From PALSA-129 sp963842505 (GTDB lineage Bacteria > Acidobacteriota > Terriglobia > Bryobacterales > Bryobacteraceae), in assembly GCA_963842505.1 (NCBI GenBank), contig CAWJGZ010000002.1, forward strand, positions 992,001 to 1,056,000: a DNA stretch of 64,000 nucleotides, in the 5' to 3' direction. Below are positions 8,169 to 17,500 of the stretch, one piece after another. The translations under genes were made by a program, and so were the position numbers. The notes beneath the pieces are model-generated. The model made no database searches and had not been told where the DNA came from. It saw only the letters and a program-made list of their open reading frames with translations. Position 1 is the stretch's first letter; each line of letters starts with the position of its first letter.

Positions 8169-9218
8169 ATGATGCGCCCCGCGGCAAAATGCATCGCAAT
8201 ACCACGATCCGAAAGGCCCGTCATGACGGTCGTGGTCGATACGGAAGAGGAATTCGACTGGTCTTCGCCAGTTAGCCGTAATGCAACCAGCGTGCGGCAC
8301 ATGCGCGAAATCGGGCGGCTGCAAAAGGTCTTCGACGAGTACTCGATCCGGCCCACCTACGTAATTGACTACCCCATCGCCTCGCAACAGGAAAGCATCC
8401 AGCCTTTGAAGGAACTGGCTCGGGACGGTCGCGCAGTGATCGGCGCGCACTTGCATACCTGGGTCTCTCCACCGTTCGAAGAAGAGCCGACTGCCCGCTT
8501 CTCGTTCCAGGGCAACCTTCCCCGCCACCTGGAAGCGGCCAAGATGCGCCGGCTGAAAGAGAGAATCGCAGAGTCGTTTGGAACGGATCCGGTGATCTTC
8601 AAGGCGGGGCGTTACAGTATCGGCCCCAACACCTTCGAAATTCTCGAGGAAGAGGGGTTTCAGATCGACCTCAGCCCGGCGCCCCCCCACGACTTTAGCC
8701 CGGACGGCGGACCCGATTTTTCGCGCTGGTCCCCACATCCCTTCTGGTTTGGCAAGTCGCGCCCGATGCTCTGCCTTCCACGCACCGGGGCCTTTGTCGG
8801 CTGGCTTGGCGGACTGTCCGCGCCAGTCTACGAAGCAGGCTCCAAACTGAAGCGTCTGCGCGCCGTGGGGATTTTGGCAAAGTGCCACGCGGTGGACCGG
8901 CTATCACTCTCCCCGGAGGGATACACCGCACAGGATATGATAAAGCTGGCGCGGTTCCTGTTCGCCGGAGGGTTGCGCACGTTCACGCTGAGCCTGCACT
9001 CTCCGTCGTGCGCGCCCGGGTTCACGCCGTACGTTCGCACTGCCGCGGAGCTGGACTCGTTCATACAGCGGATCCGCGACTTTGTGGAGTTCTTTCAGAA
9101 GGAACTGAACGGCATTTGCAGGAGCGCCCCTGAGATACACCAACAAATTTCGCGGCTCGCCCCGGCCGCACTACCGCGTCGCCAGTTCGACGCACATCTG
9201 AGCCGGTTGGGAGACTAA
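8169..9218 (+). CDS. WalW-like polysaccharide deacetylase family protein
   Basis: Up to 349 residues. The early TVVVDTEEEFDW, the metal-type IGAHLHTWVSPPFEE motif, and GNLPRHLEAAKMRRL followed by KAGRYSIGPNTFEILEEEGF match the WalW-like branch of the carbohydrate esterase 4 (NodB-like) fold, often found in exopolysaccharide loci. The predicted role is removal of acetyl groups from a surface glycan. No signal peptide is seen. The longest frame starts with ATG ATG at 8169 without a clear ribosome binding site. ATG 8223 has GAAAGG six bases upstream and starts the protein right at the conserved TVVVDTEEE, so it may be the true start. Confidence 0.82.
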   Translation: MMRPAAKCIAIPRSERPVMTVVVDTEEEFDWSSPVSRNATSVRHMREIGRLQKVFDEYSIRPTYVIDYPIASQQESIQPLKELARDGRAVIGAHLHTWVSPPFEEEPTARFSFQGNLPRHLEAAKMRRLKERIAESFGTDPVIFKAGRYSIGPNTFEILEEEGFQIDLSPAPPHDFSPDGGPDFSRWSPHPFWFGKSRPMLCLPRTGAFVGWLGGLSAPVYEAGSKLKRLRAVGILAKCHAVDRLSLSPEGYTAQDMIKLARFLFAGGLRTFTLSLHSPSCAPGFTPYVRTAAELDSFIQRIRDFVEFFQKELNGICRSAPEIHQQISRLAPAALPRRQFDAHLSRLGD

Positions 9219-9409
9219 CTCCTTTGCTTACGTCCAAAAGTGACCCGGATGTGGGCGATTTCCGTGGTATCGTTAGAGGCACGGCACGTGTGATCTGGAT
9301 GGCTTCAACAGTTTTTGGCGGCGCCCGGCGCCGCGCAGCGGGCTGCCAGGAAGCTCTTCCAGGCGCAGGCTGCCTCGATCATCGCGTTTGAGTTTCTCCA
9401 GGAGTTTCT

Positions 9410-12400
9410 GTGAAATTGCTGTGGCTGGTTCCGCTTAGCCTTCCCGTATGGGGCCTTTCCAACGCCGTCATGGTCAGTACCAGAGCGTCCAACGTTGACC
9501 ATGCGGCCCAGGTCTTCACTATTGCCCGATATTTCGCGGACAAGGAAGTTTGCGGTTATGCGCACCCCTATGTCGGTGGCGCGCCGGTGACGTATTGGCA
9601 GTCGGATGTCAAGAACCGCTGGCCGGCGGATGCCAATTGCGCGGCAGGATATGTCAAGTTCGCCCTCATTACTCTGGAACAAGCCTTATCGGCGCGGCCG
9701 ATGGCCGTTGAATTTCGCAGTGCAGGAGCCGCTTCCTCGGCGGGCACTGGTTTCACCAAAGAGCAAATGCTGAGCTTCGCCACGGCGGAAGGACCCTGGG
9801 GAGCGAGCCTGGCGGCGGGGACCGGAGGTATCTCCCACTCCGTCTCCGCCCGCACCATGTTATCCAACGGTCAGTACCAAGTGCTGGAAAGCGGCCCGCT
9901 GCGAACCAGCATCCTGATTCGGGAAGGGCCGGACGCGGTCAACTCTTCGGCCACCCGCAATACCAGCTTCGGCTTCCGCTGCACCTCCAACTGCGTGGCG
10001 CCTTATGACCACGCGGAGTGGACGGACTCCCCTGCATACCACTCCCTTCGGCCTTCCTTTGTGGTGACGTTTTACACTTCGCCAGGCGGTGTTGCCGGCA
10101 ATCGGGCGGAAATGGACTACCTGCTGGACAACTCCTGGATGGACCGCGCGCAAGACCAGCGCATCGAAAGCTTCGTGTTAAACAAAGGGAGCGGCGAGAG
10201 CGCCGCTTGCTACACCGCGCCGGCGGCTTTTGTGGTGCCCTTTCGAAGCCGCGTTTTCGAAACCTGCTGGGCGCCGGCAGCTCCCGCTATCCATATCGAT
10301 TTCAACCGGGCGTACATTACTTATAGCAAGGTGACGCCCGCCTATGGGTTGAACCACATTGTGGGAAAGTCCGCCATCGATCTGGAAGTGGCAACCTTCA
10401 ACGCATCCGATCAAGGCGCCACCACTACCGCGGCGATTGCGCCTCAAATGGGTTGGGGCGAGTTTATCGATCAGGGCGCCGCGGCCGCCGGAGGTTCACC
10501 CGAATTGGGCTGGACCAACCGCTGGAGCGCCCGCTACCTCGCTACCTTCGACCCTCGACTTTTTGACGTTGTGCTGGGCAATGCCAAAGCCTTCATGCAC
10601 GCGCCCATCTGGTATCTGGAATACGATGCCAACGCGGCCTATATACCGGGTTCGAAGACAGAGGCATTCGGCCGCGTGGTGAGCCTGGATGTGCGGCCGA
10701 GCTTCAACAGTTACATGGGCAATGGCACCAACACGGCTGACTCCATCAGATCGCCGGCCGGCGCAATTGTCCGTGGAGGCGGTTTTACGAACTCTCCGTG
10801 CCCGGCGCCGGCCTGTATGGTCACCTGCGTCGGCAAATCCGGCGCGACTCTCAACTGGTGCTCCGCTTACGGGCCCAATACGGTGAACCACTGGGGACAA
10901 GACGTGGCCCACTCCACGGAAGCATTCTTCATCGCCTATCTGTTCACCGGAAAACGCGTCTACGAGGAGGCGCAGTGGGCGCTCGGCGATTGGGTACTCC
11001 ATTCCGAGGCCAATGCCAGTCCTCCGCAGCGTTACGGCCGCTGGGATACGAAGGGCCTGATCTACGAGTCAGGCAACACCAGCCGCAGCACGGCATGGGC
11101 CTTGCGCAACCTCGGCGCCGCGGCGCTGGCAAGTCCCGACGACAGTCCGGAGCAGGCTTATTTCGTTGCCAAGCTAAATAACAACCTGGAATCCAACGAG
11201 GGGCGTTTCAATATCACCCGCGGGGCTTTCCCTCCGTCCAACTCGTCATGCACAGGCTTCAACAAGGCCACGGAAACCTCCATCTGGAGGATGTCGCGGT
11301 GCTGGTATGAGCAGGGATGGAGCAATCCGCTCGGATTCTTCATGGAACATGACCCCGGCCTTTCTCAGACATGCGCTGGCTGCAACGGCGCTCTGGCGGG
11401 AGACGGTTTGTCGCCCTGGATGGATGAATACGCCGTGCTGGCGTTTTCCTGGCTGAGTGATGTGGGCTTCCCGGCGGAGCACATACACAAGGTAATAGCC
11501 ACCCACACCGTTCACCTCATCGCCGACACCGCCTATGCGGAAGCGCCATTTGACATCATTCGGTACCGCCTGCCAAATGTCACGGTCGGTTACACCGGCT
11601 ATCTGCAGACTTATGCCGCGATCAAGGCCGCTTATGTCACCACAGCCACTCTCGCGGCCGATATGTCCGCTTCGGATGGCACGTTCTATCTGGCCAGCCG
11701 GACCGCTTCGTCAGGTGGGATGGATGTCTTCAACACCTTGGATGGCACTTCGCTGCCTTACACTTATTGGCAGATTGACAATGAAGTGATGGAGTTGTTT
11801 CAGTCATACTGGGAGTACAAACAAGTCACGGCGATAGACAGCGTCAACGACCGGGCCACCGCCAATCAGCATGGTTTCAAGACCGGACAGATCGTACGTG
11901 TGGACGCCGACAAGATCGATCCGGGGATGCTGGGCAACCCCTTGTGCAAGCCGCGTGGAATTCCGCCCAACACTCCCAGCAACGATTGCGATTTCTGGGT
12001 GAAAGCGGTGGATGCCAACACCATTGAGTTTTACAATGACCCGGCTCTCACCAACAAAGTGCACCTGGCGGGCGGCGGTGTCAATCTGACCCTCAACGTC
12101 AGCCGCGTAATTGTCGCTGACAACGGCCGCGGCACGCGCAAGACCGCCGCTGCTCCGCACAAAGCCGGCGCGATCATGAAGCGAGTCCCAGTGGTGATGT
12201 CGCGCAGTGTGACCGGAGACCCTCTGGGTTCGCACGCTTACATTCACCTTTCCGGAGCGGCCACCGCCGCGGATGCCGATGTTTCCACCCCGGATGAAGG
12301 CAACGGCCAGATCATTACCGGGCAGCATGCATTCGACATGTTGGACCAGGTGGTGACGGCACAGGATCGTCTCGGCGCCAACACACCAAACTGCGCGGCT

Positions 12401-12739
12401 GCCGGGCTTAACGTGAATAACTGTGATAACCCGCAATGGGCCATCCGCCCGCGGCCGCTGATTCGCTCTGTCGCCGTAACTCCTACCGCGAATTCCGTGC
12501 AGATCTCCTATACCGCTCCTGACGCCAATGCCTGCCGGATCGGCATCAGCGACACTCCATTTGCCAGCTCCGACAGCAGCACCGATACCGCGGATTCGGC
12601 TGGCCGGAGCGTCCGTCAGTACTCACAAGGAAATCTCGCGGGCAATACCAGTTACTTCTATCGGGTCACGTGCGGTCCTGACGGCGGGGCCGCCCGCATC
12701 ACCGGCACATTTCGCACTGGTGGCGCCGCCGCTCATTAG
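9410..12739 (+). CDS. Giant secreted protein, possible rhamnogalacturonan-lyase-like fold (copy 1)
   Basis: 1109 residues starting at GTG 9410, with AGGAG five bases upstream. An N-terminal signal peptide (MKLLWLVPLSLPVWGLSNA) indicates export. Residues ~30-100 (VTYWQSDVKNRWPADANCA) resemble the RIFT-like N-terminal barrel of PcRGLX/YetA-type exo-rhamnogalacturonan lyases. The central part has helical segments such as HSTEAFFIAYLFTGKR and RYGRWDTKGLIYESGN, reminiscent of alpha/alpha-toroid carbohydrate enzymes. The last ~90 residues look like a fibronectin type III domain. I infer a polysaccharide-active or glycan-binding secreted protein; the family match is by eye and not certain. A closely related, longer copy starts at 14585, with a nearly identical sequence around its start. 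Confidence 0.75.
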   Translation: MKLLWLVPLSLPVWGLSNAVMVSTRASNVDHAAQVFTIARYFADKEVCGYAHPYVGGAPVTYWQSDVKNRWPADANCAAGYVKFALITLEQALSARPMAVEFRSAGAASSAGTGFTKEQMLSFATAEGPWGASLAAGTGGISHSVSARTMLSNGQYQVLESGPLRTSILIREGPDAVNSSATRNTSFGFRCTSNCVAPYDHAEWTDSPAYHSLRPSFVVTFYTSPGGVAGNRAEMDYLLDNSWMDRAQDQRIESFVLNKGSGESAACYTAPAAFVVPFRSRVFETCWAPAAPAIHIDFNRAYITYSKVTPAYGLNHIVGKSAIDLEVATFNASDQGATTTAAIAPQMGWGEFIDQGAAAAGGSPELGWTNRWSARYLATFDPRLFDVVLGNAKAFMHAPIWYLEYDANAAYIPGSKTEAFGRVVSLDVRPSFNSYMGNGTNTADSIRSPAGAIVRGGGFTNSPCPAPACMVTCVGKSGATLNWCSAYGPNTVNHWGQDVAHSTEAFFIAYLFTGKRVYEEAQWALGDWVLHSEANASPPQRYGRWDTKGLIYESGNTSRSTAWALRNLGAAALASPDDSPEQAYFVAKLNNNLESNEGRFNITRGAFPPSNSSCTGFNKATETSIWRMSRCWYEQGWSNPLGFFMEHDPGLSQTCAGCNGALAGDGLSPWMDEYAVLAFSWLSDVGFPAEHIHKVIATHTVHLIADTAYAEAPFDIIRYRLPNVTVGYTGYLQTYAAIKAAYVTTATLAADMSASDGTFYLASRTASSGGMDVFNTLDGTSLPYTYWQIDNEVMELFQSYWEYKQVTAIDSVNDRATANQHGFKTGQIVRVDADKIDPGMLGNPLCKPRGIPPNTPSNDCDFWVKAVDANTIEFYNDPALTNKVHLAGGGVNLTLNVSRVIVADNGRGTRKTAAAPHKAGAIMKRVPVVMSRSVTGDPLGSHAYIHLSGAATAADADVSTPDEGNGQIITGQHAFDMLDQVVTAQDRLGANTPNCAAAGLNVNNCDNPQWAIRPRPLIRSVAVTPTANSVQISYTAPDANACRIGISDTPFASSDSSTDTADSAGRSVRQYSQGNLAGNTSYFYRVTCGPDGGAARITGTFRTGGAAAH

Positions 12740-12746
12740 GACCAAC

Positions 12747-14447
12747 GTGAGCAACTCGTCCCTTAGTTCACCCGCGCGATCCCGGCCAGAGACGTCAGCC
12801 GTGGTGTGGCTTGGCCTCCTCTTTATCGCCGCCACAGCGCTTGCCGTAGTTGTGTACGTCATGCTGGATCTCGAGAACAATCCGCATGCCAGCGCCTACT
12901 ATGACTTGCTGCAATATGCCCTCGTTCTTCCAGCGCTCCTGTTGTTTTGGCGGCGGAGTCAGGGGAAATCGATGCCACTCCCGTCCATACCGGACGTCCG
13001 TGGCTCGGTCATTGTAGTCTTCGCCGTTCTGACCGCTATCGTCGGGTATTCCTACGATCACGGTCATACTATTTCGGATGAATCTTCCTATTCCTTCCAG
13101 GCGCGCGTGTTTGCCTCGGGCCATTTGAAAGCGGAGCCCATGCCCGGCGCCACTTCGAGCGTGCCGGCCACTCCGCCGGAGATCTATTTCGAGCACCAGG
13201 TCCACACGGTTCGTGGCTGGTTTTCGAAGTATCCTCCAGGCTGGCCATTAGCGCTCGCAATCGGCTATTTTCTGCGATGCCCCTGGCTGGTTAACCCGAT
13301 TCTCGGTGTCCTTTTGTTGCTCCTGGTGAACCATGTCGCCAGCCTGTGGGGACGTCCGACGCAAACCGCGGCGGTGCTGATGGCCGGCGTTTCCGCCTAC
13401 ACCGTGCTCTACAGCATCGGATTCATGTCTCATGCCCTGGCAGCGGTTGTCGGCTTGACGGCTCTGGCCGCTGCCCTCCATGCCGTTCGTACGGAATGCT
13501 TGCGGGCGGCCGTTCTGTGCTTCGCCATGGTGGTTCTTGGCACCGGAATACGCCCTTACACCGGAGCGGTCATTGCCTTGCTTTGCACCGCATACACTTT
13601 GTATGGATTCCGGAGCAAGCCTAGGCTACTCTGGCCGGCATGCGGCATGATCTGCGCAGCGGGGCTTTTCTCGGCTGCCCTGCTCTTGCTGGTAAATCGC
13701 ACTTACACAGGAAGTTTTCTGCTATCACCCTATGCATACTCGCGAGGCACGACGCGGGTTCAAGAACTTACTCTGGTTCCGTCCGTCATTTTCCACAACC
13801 TTCTTCAGGCCTGGCGGTGGTCCTTGACGGATACGATTCGCACCACCTTCCCGTTTGTCTTCATCGCGGCTGTGTACGCATGTTGGAAAGAACGGGAGTT
13901 TCGGCGCGAATTGATTTTCCTGGCGTTCCTGTTCCCGATGCTCGTCATCGCGCACCTATTCCAAAGCGAGGGATCCGGCAGCTTCGATGGGGAGCGCTAC
14001 TACTACGAGGGTTACGCAGCCCTCTGCGTCGTTGCTGCGCGCGGCTTCCTGCTCATCGCCTCCCATTGGCGAGTCCGTAACAGGGCGGCCATAGTGGCAT
14101 TGACTTCACTTGCCGCCGCGCAGGCTGTTTTTATCGTTTTCGTGATCCGGGACGTCGAAAGCCACCTGGCTCCATCGCAGATGGCGTACCGCGCGAGCGT
14201 GCAAAATCCGGTTCCCAAACTGGTGTTCCTGAGTGGGCAAACGCCGGCATTCACAGCCAAGCATGTGAACTGGAACGACGCCAACTGGAAATTGGCGCCG
14301 ACCGTATTCCTGAACGATCCGGGGATTGCCGGCCGCGATGAGGTCGCTTGCCGGTTTAGCGACTCCGCCTATAGGGTCGTTTCGTACGACGAGAGAATCC
14401 GGCAAGCCGTAAGCCACGATTTCATAGCGGTCTGTCTGGCTCGCTGA
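12747..14447 (+). CDS. GT39/ArnT-like polyprenyl-dependent membrane glycosyltransferase
   Basis: 566 residues with about ten to twelve hydrophobic segments. The first large loop carries ISDESSYSFQAR (Asp111-Glu112), the acidic motif typical of GT-C glycosyltransferases of the GT39/PMT/ArnT type that take sugars from lipid-phosphate donors. A soluble C-terminal tail of ~100 residues follows the last helix. The start is placed at GTG 12747 with AGGA upstream, eight bases after the stop of the secreted-protein gene. The open frame continues upstream through that gene, but that part is shadow. Its position between the two giant secreted proteins suggests it could glycosylate them or act on the same glycan; this is only inferred from context. 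Confidence 0.75.
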   Translation: MSNSSLSSPARSRPETSAVVWLGLLFIAATALAVVVYVMLDLENNPHASAYYDLLQYALVLPALLLFWRRSQGKSMPLPSIPDVRGSVIVVFAVLTAIVGYSYDHGHTISDESSYSFQARVFASGHLKAEPMPGATSSVPATPPEIYFEHQVHTVRGWFSKYPPGWPLALAIGYFLRCPWLVNPILGVLLLLLVNHVASLWGRPTQTAAVLMAGVSAYTVLYSIGFMSHALAAVVGLTALAAALHAVRTECLRAAVLCFAMVVLGTGIRPYTGAVIALLCTAYTLYGFRSKPRLLWPACGMICAAGLFSAALLLLVNRTYTGSFLLSPYAYSRGTTRVQELTLVPSVIFHNLLQAWRWSLTDTIRTTFPFVFIAAVYACWKEREFRRELIFLAFLFPMLVIAHLFQSEGSGSFDGERYYYEGYAALCVVAARGFLLIASHWRVRNRAAIVALTSLAAAQAVFIVFVIRDVESHLAPSQMAYRASVQNPVPKLVFLSGQTPAFTAKHVNWNDANWKLAPTVFLNDPGIAGRDEVACRFSDSAYRVVSYDERIRQAVSHDFIAVCLAR

Positions 14448-14458
14448 TGCAAACGAAT

Positions 14459-14493
14459 GTACGGGCCTTCACCTTACCTTCGGTGGACCGTAC
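14459..14493 (+). terminator. Hairpin after the GT39-like gene
   Basis: GTACGG (14459-14464) pairs with CCGTAC (14488-14493), with further pairing of TCACC against GGTG inside. It starts 12 bases after the stop of the membrane protein. No T-run follows, so intrinsic termination is doubtful; a TCGTAC copy at 14523-14528 could compete for pairing. Confidence 0.3.
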
Positions 14494-14584
14494 GATAGCT
14501 GGTTTCTTGCGCTCATCTCCAGTCGTACAATGTGGGGAGAGTCCGGGTACTGGGAATGGCGTCTGAGCTTCTTCAGGAGTTTCT

Positions 14585-17500
14585 GTGAAATTATTCTGGC
14601 TGGTTTCGCTTGGCCTTCCCTTATGGGGCCTTTCCAACGCTGTCATGGTCAGCACCAGTTCAGTCGCGTCGGTTGCCGGCACCATGGCGGGCCGCAGTTA
14701 TCCCATTGCCCGCAGTCGCGCGGGCCAGGTCTTCACCATCCCTAGATATTTCGCGGACAAGGAAGTTTGCGGTTATGCGCAGCCCTATGTCGGTGGCGCG
14801 CCGGTGACGTATTGGCAGTCGGATGTCAAAAACCGCTGGCCGGCGGATGCCAATTGCGCGGCAGGATATGTCAAGTTCGCCCTCATTACTCTGGAACAAG
14901 CCCTATCGGCACGGCCGGTCGCGGTCGAATTCCGCGGCGCCAGTTCCTCTTCCTCCGGTGGCGCCGGTTCTCACCCAACAGCAAATGCTGGAGTTCACCA
15001 CGGCGGGAGGTCAATGGGGAGCGAGTCTGGCAGCGGGGACCGGAGGCATCTCCCACACCGTCTCCGCCCGCACGATGTTAACCAACGGTCAGTACCAAGT
15101 GCTGGAAAGCGGCCCGCTGCGAACCAGTATCCTGATTCGCGAAGGGCCGGACGCCACGAGCCCTTCGGCTACCCGCAATACCAGCTTCGGCTTCGGTTGC
15201 ACCGCCAACTGCGTGGCTCCGTACGACCACGCGCAGTGGACGGACTCCCCCGCATACCACTCCATGCGGCCTTCCTTCGTGGTGACGTTTTACACTTCAC
15301 CACGCGGCGGTATTGCAGGCAATCAAGTGGAAGCAGACTACCTGCTGGACAACTCCTGGATGGACCGCGCGCAAGACCAGCGCATCGAAAGCTTCGTGTT
15401 AAACCAAGGGCCAGGCGAAAGCACCCCTTGCTACACCGCGCCGGCGGCTTTTGTGGTGCCCTTCCGCAGCCGTGTTTTCGAAACCTGCTGGACTCCGCTA
15501 GCCCCCAGCATCCAAATCGATTTCAATCGGGCCTATGTGACGTACAGCAAGGCCGTGCCGGCCTATGGATTGAACTACACCGTGGGTGAGTCAGCAATCG
15601 AGCTGGAACTGGCCGCCTTCAACGCTTCCGACCAGGGCGCCACCACAACTACGACGGTTGCGCCCCAAATGGGCTTTGGCGAGTTTGCGGACCAGGGCGC
15701 GGCGGCCGCCGGAGGTTCGCCGACCTTGGGCTGGACGAATCGCTGGAGCGCGCGCTATCTGGTGAGCTTCGACCCTCGCCTCCTCAACGTGGTTTTGGGC
15801 AACGCTAAGGCGTACATGCACGCCCCCATCTGGTATCTGGAGTACGATACCAACGCGGCCTATATAGCGGGTTCCTCAACGCCGGCATTCGGCCGCGTCG
15901 TAAGTCTGGATGTGCGGCCGAGCTTCAACAGTTATATCGGCGACGGCACCTCACCGGCGGACTCACCCAGGTCTCCCACCGGACAAATTGTTCTAGGTCC
16001 CGGATTTACCGATTCTCCGTGTCCCGCGCCGGCCTGTATGGTCACCTGTGTGAGCAAGTCCAGCGCGACTCTCAACTGGTGTTCAGTTTACGGAACCAAT
16101 ACCGTGAACAATTGGGGACAAGATGTGGCCCACTCCACTGAGGCATTCTACGTTGCCTATCTTTTCACCGGGAAGCGGGTTTACCAGGAGGCACAGTGGG
16201 CGATGGGAGCATGGGAGCTCCATTCCGAGGCCAATGGCAGTCCTCCGCCGCGTTACGGCCGCTGGGATACCAAAGGGCTGATCTACGAATCCGGCAACAC
16301 AAGCCGTGCCACGGCATGGGCTTTGCGCAATCTCGGCGCTGCCGCACTGGCTAGTCCCGACAGCACTCCGGAGCAGGCTTACTTCGTTGCCAAGCTGGAC
16401 AATAACCTGGAATCCAACGAGGGCCGGTTCAACATCACCAACGGGGCCTTCCCTCCCTCCGACCCATCATGCGGCAGCTTCAACATCAACACGGAAACCT
16501 CCGTCTGGAGAATGTCGCGCTGCTGGTACGAGCAGGGATGGAGCAATCCGCTCGGTTTCTTCATGGAGCACGATCCCGGACTTACGCAGACGTGTACCGG
16601 CTGCAACGGCGCCGTGGCAGGAGACGGATTGTCGCCTTGGATGGATGAATATGCCGTACTGGTTTTTAAGTGGCTGACCGACGTCGGCTTCCCGGCGCAA
16701 TACATTCACCAAGTGATTGCCACCCATACCGTGCACCTGATCGCCGACTCAGACTTTGCCCAAGCGCCTTTTGACATCGTGCGATATCGCTTACCGAATG
16801 TCACGGTCGGTTACGCCGGCTATCTGCAAACTTATGCGGCCATGAAAGCCGCGTACATCACCTCAGCCACTCTTGCCGCTGATATGTCCGCGTCGGACAC
16901 CAGCTTTTACATAGCCAGTCTCACCGGATCGGGAAGTCAGCCGGGTAACTTGAACAACCTTGATGGCACATCGCTGCCTTACACCTATTGGCAAATTGAC
17001 AATGAAATGATCGAGTTGTTTCAGGCGTATTGGAATTACTCAACGATCACCGCTGTAAATAGCGCGACCGACCAAGCCACTGCCAGTCAGCATGGGCTCG
17101 CAACCGGGCAAATCGTTCGAGTAGAGGGGAGTCCGATTGACCCCGGGATGCTGGGCAACCCTTTGTGTAAGGCGCCCGGACTTCTCCCCAATACTCCCGA
17201 CAATGATTGTGATTTTTGGGTAAAGGCGATTGATGCCAACACGGTGGAGTTCTACAATGACGCTGCCCTCACCAGTAAGGTTCACCTGATGGGCGGAGGC
17301 GTCAATCTGACGCTCAACCTCAGCCAGATGATTGTACTCACCAACGGCCGAGGCGCGCTCAAGTCCGCCGCGGCAGCGCATAAAGCCGGCGCAATCATGT
17401 ACCGCGTCCCGCTCATCATGTCCAAAGTTCTGACCGGAGACCCGACTGGTTCGCACGCCTATATACACCTTTCCGGCTCTGCCACCGCCGTGGATGCCAA

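Noticed and set aside
9280..9350. GC-rich palindrome GGCGGCGCCCGGCGCCGC before the first giant secreted gene as a terminator
   Set aside because: The T-run lies on the wrong side for plus-strand termination and reads as A on the minus strand.
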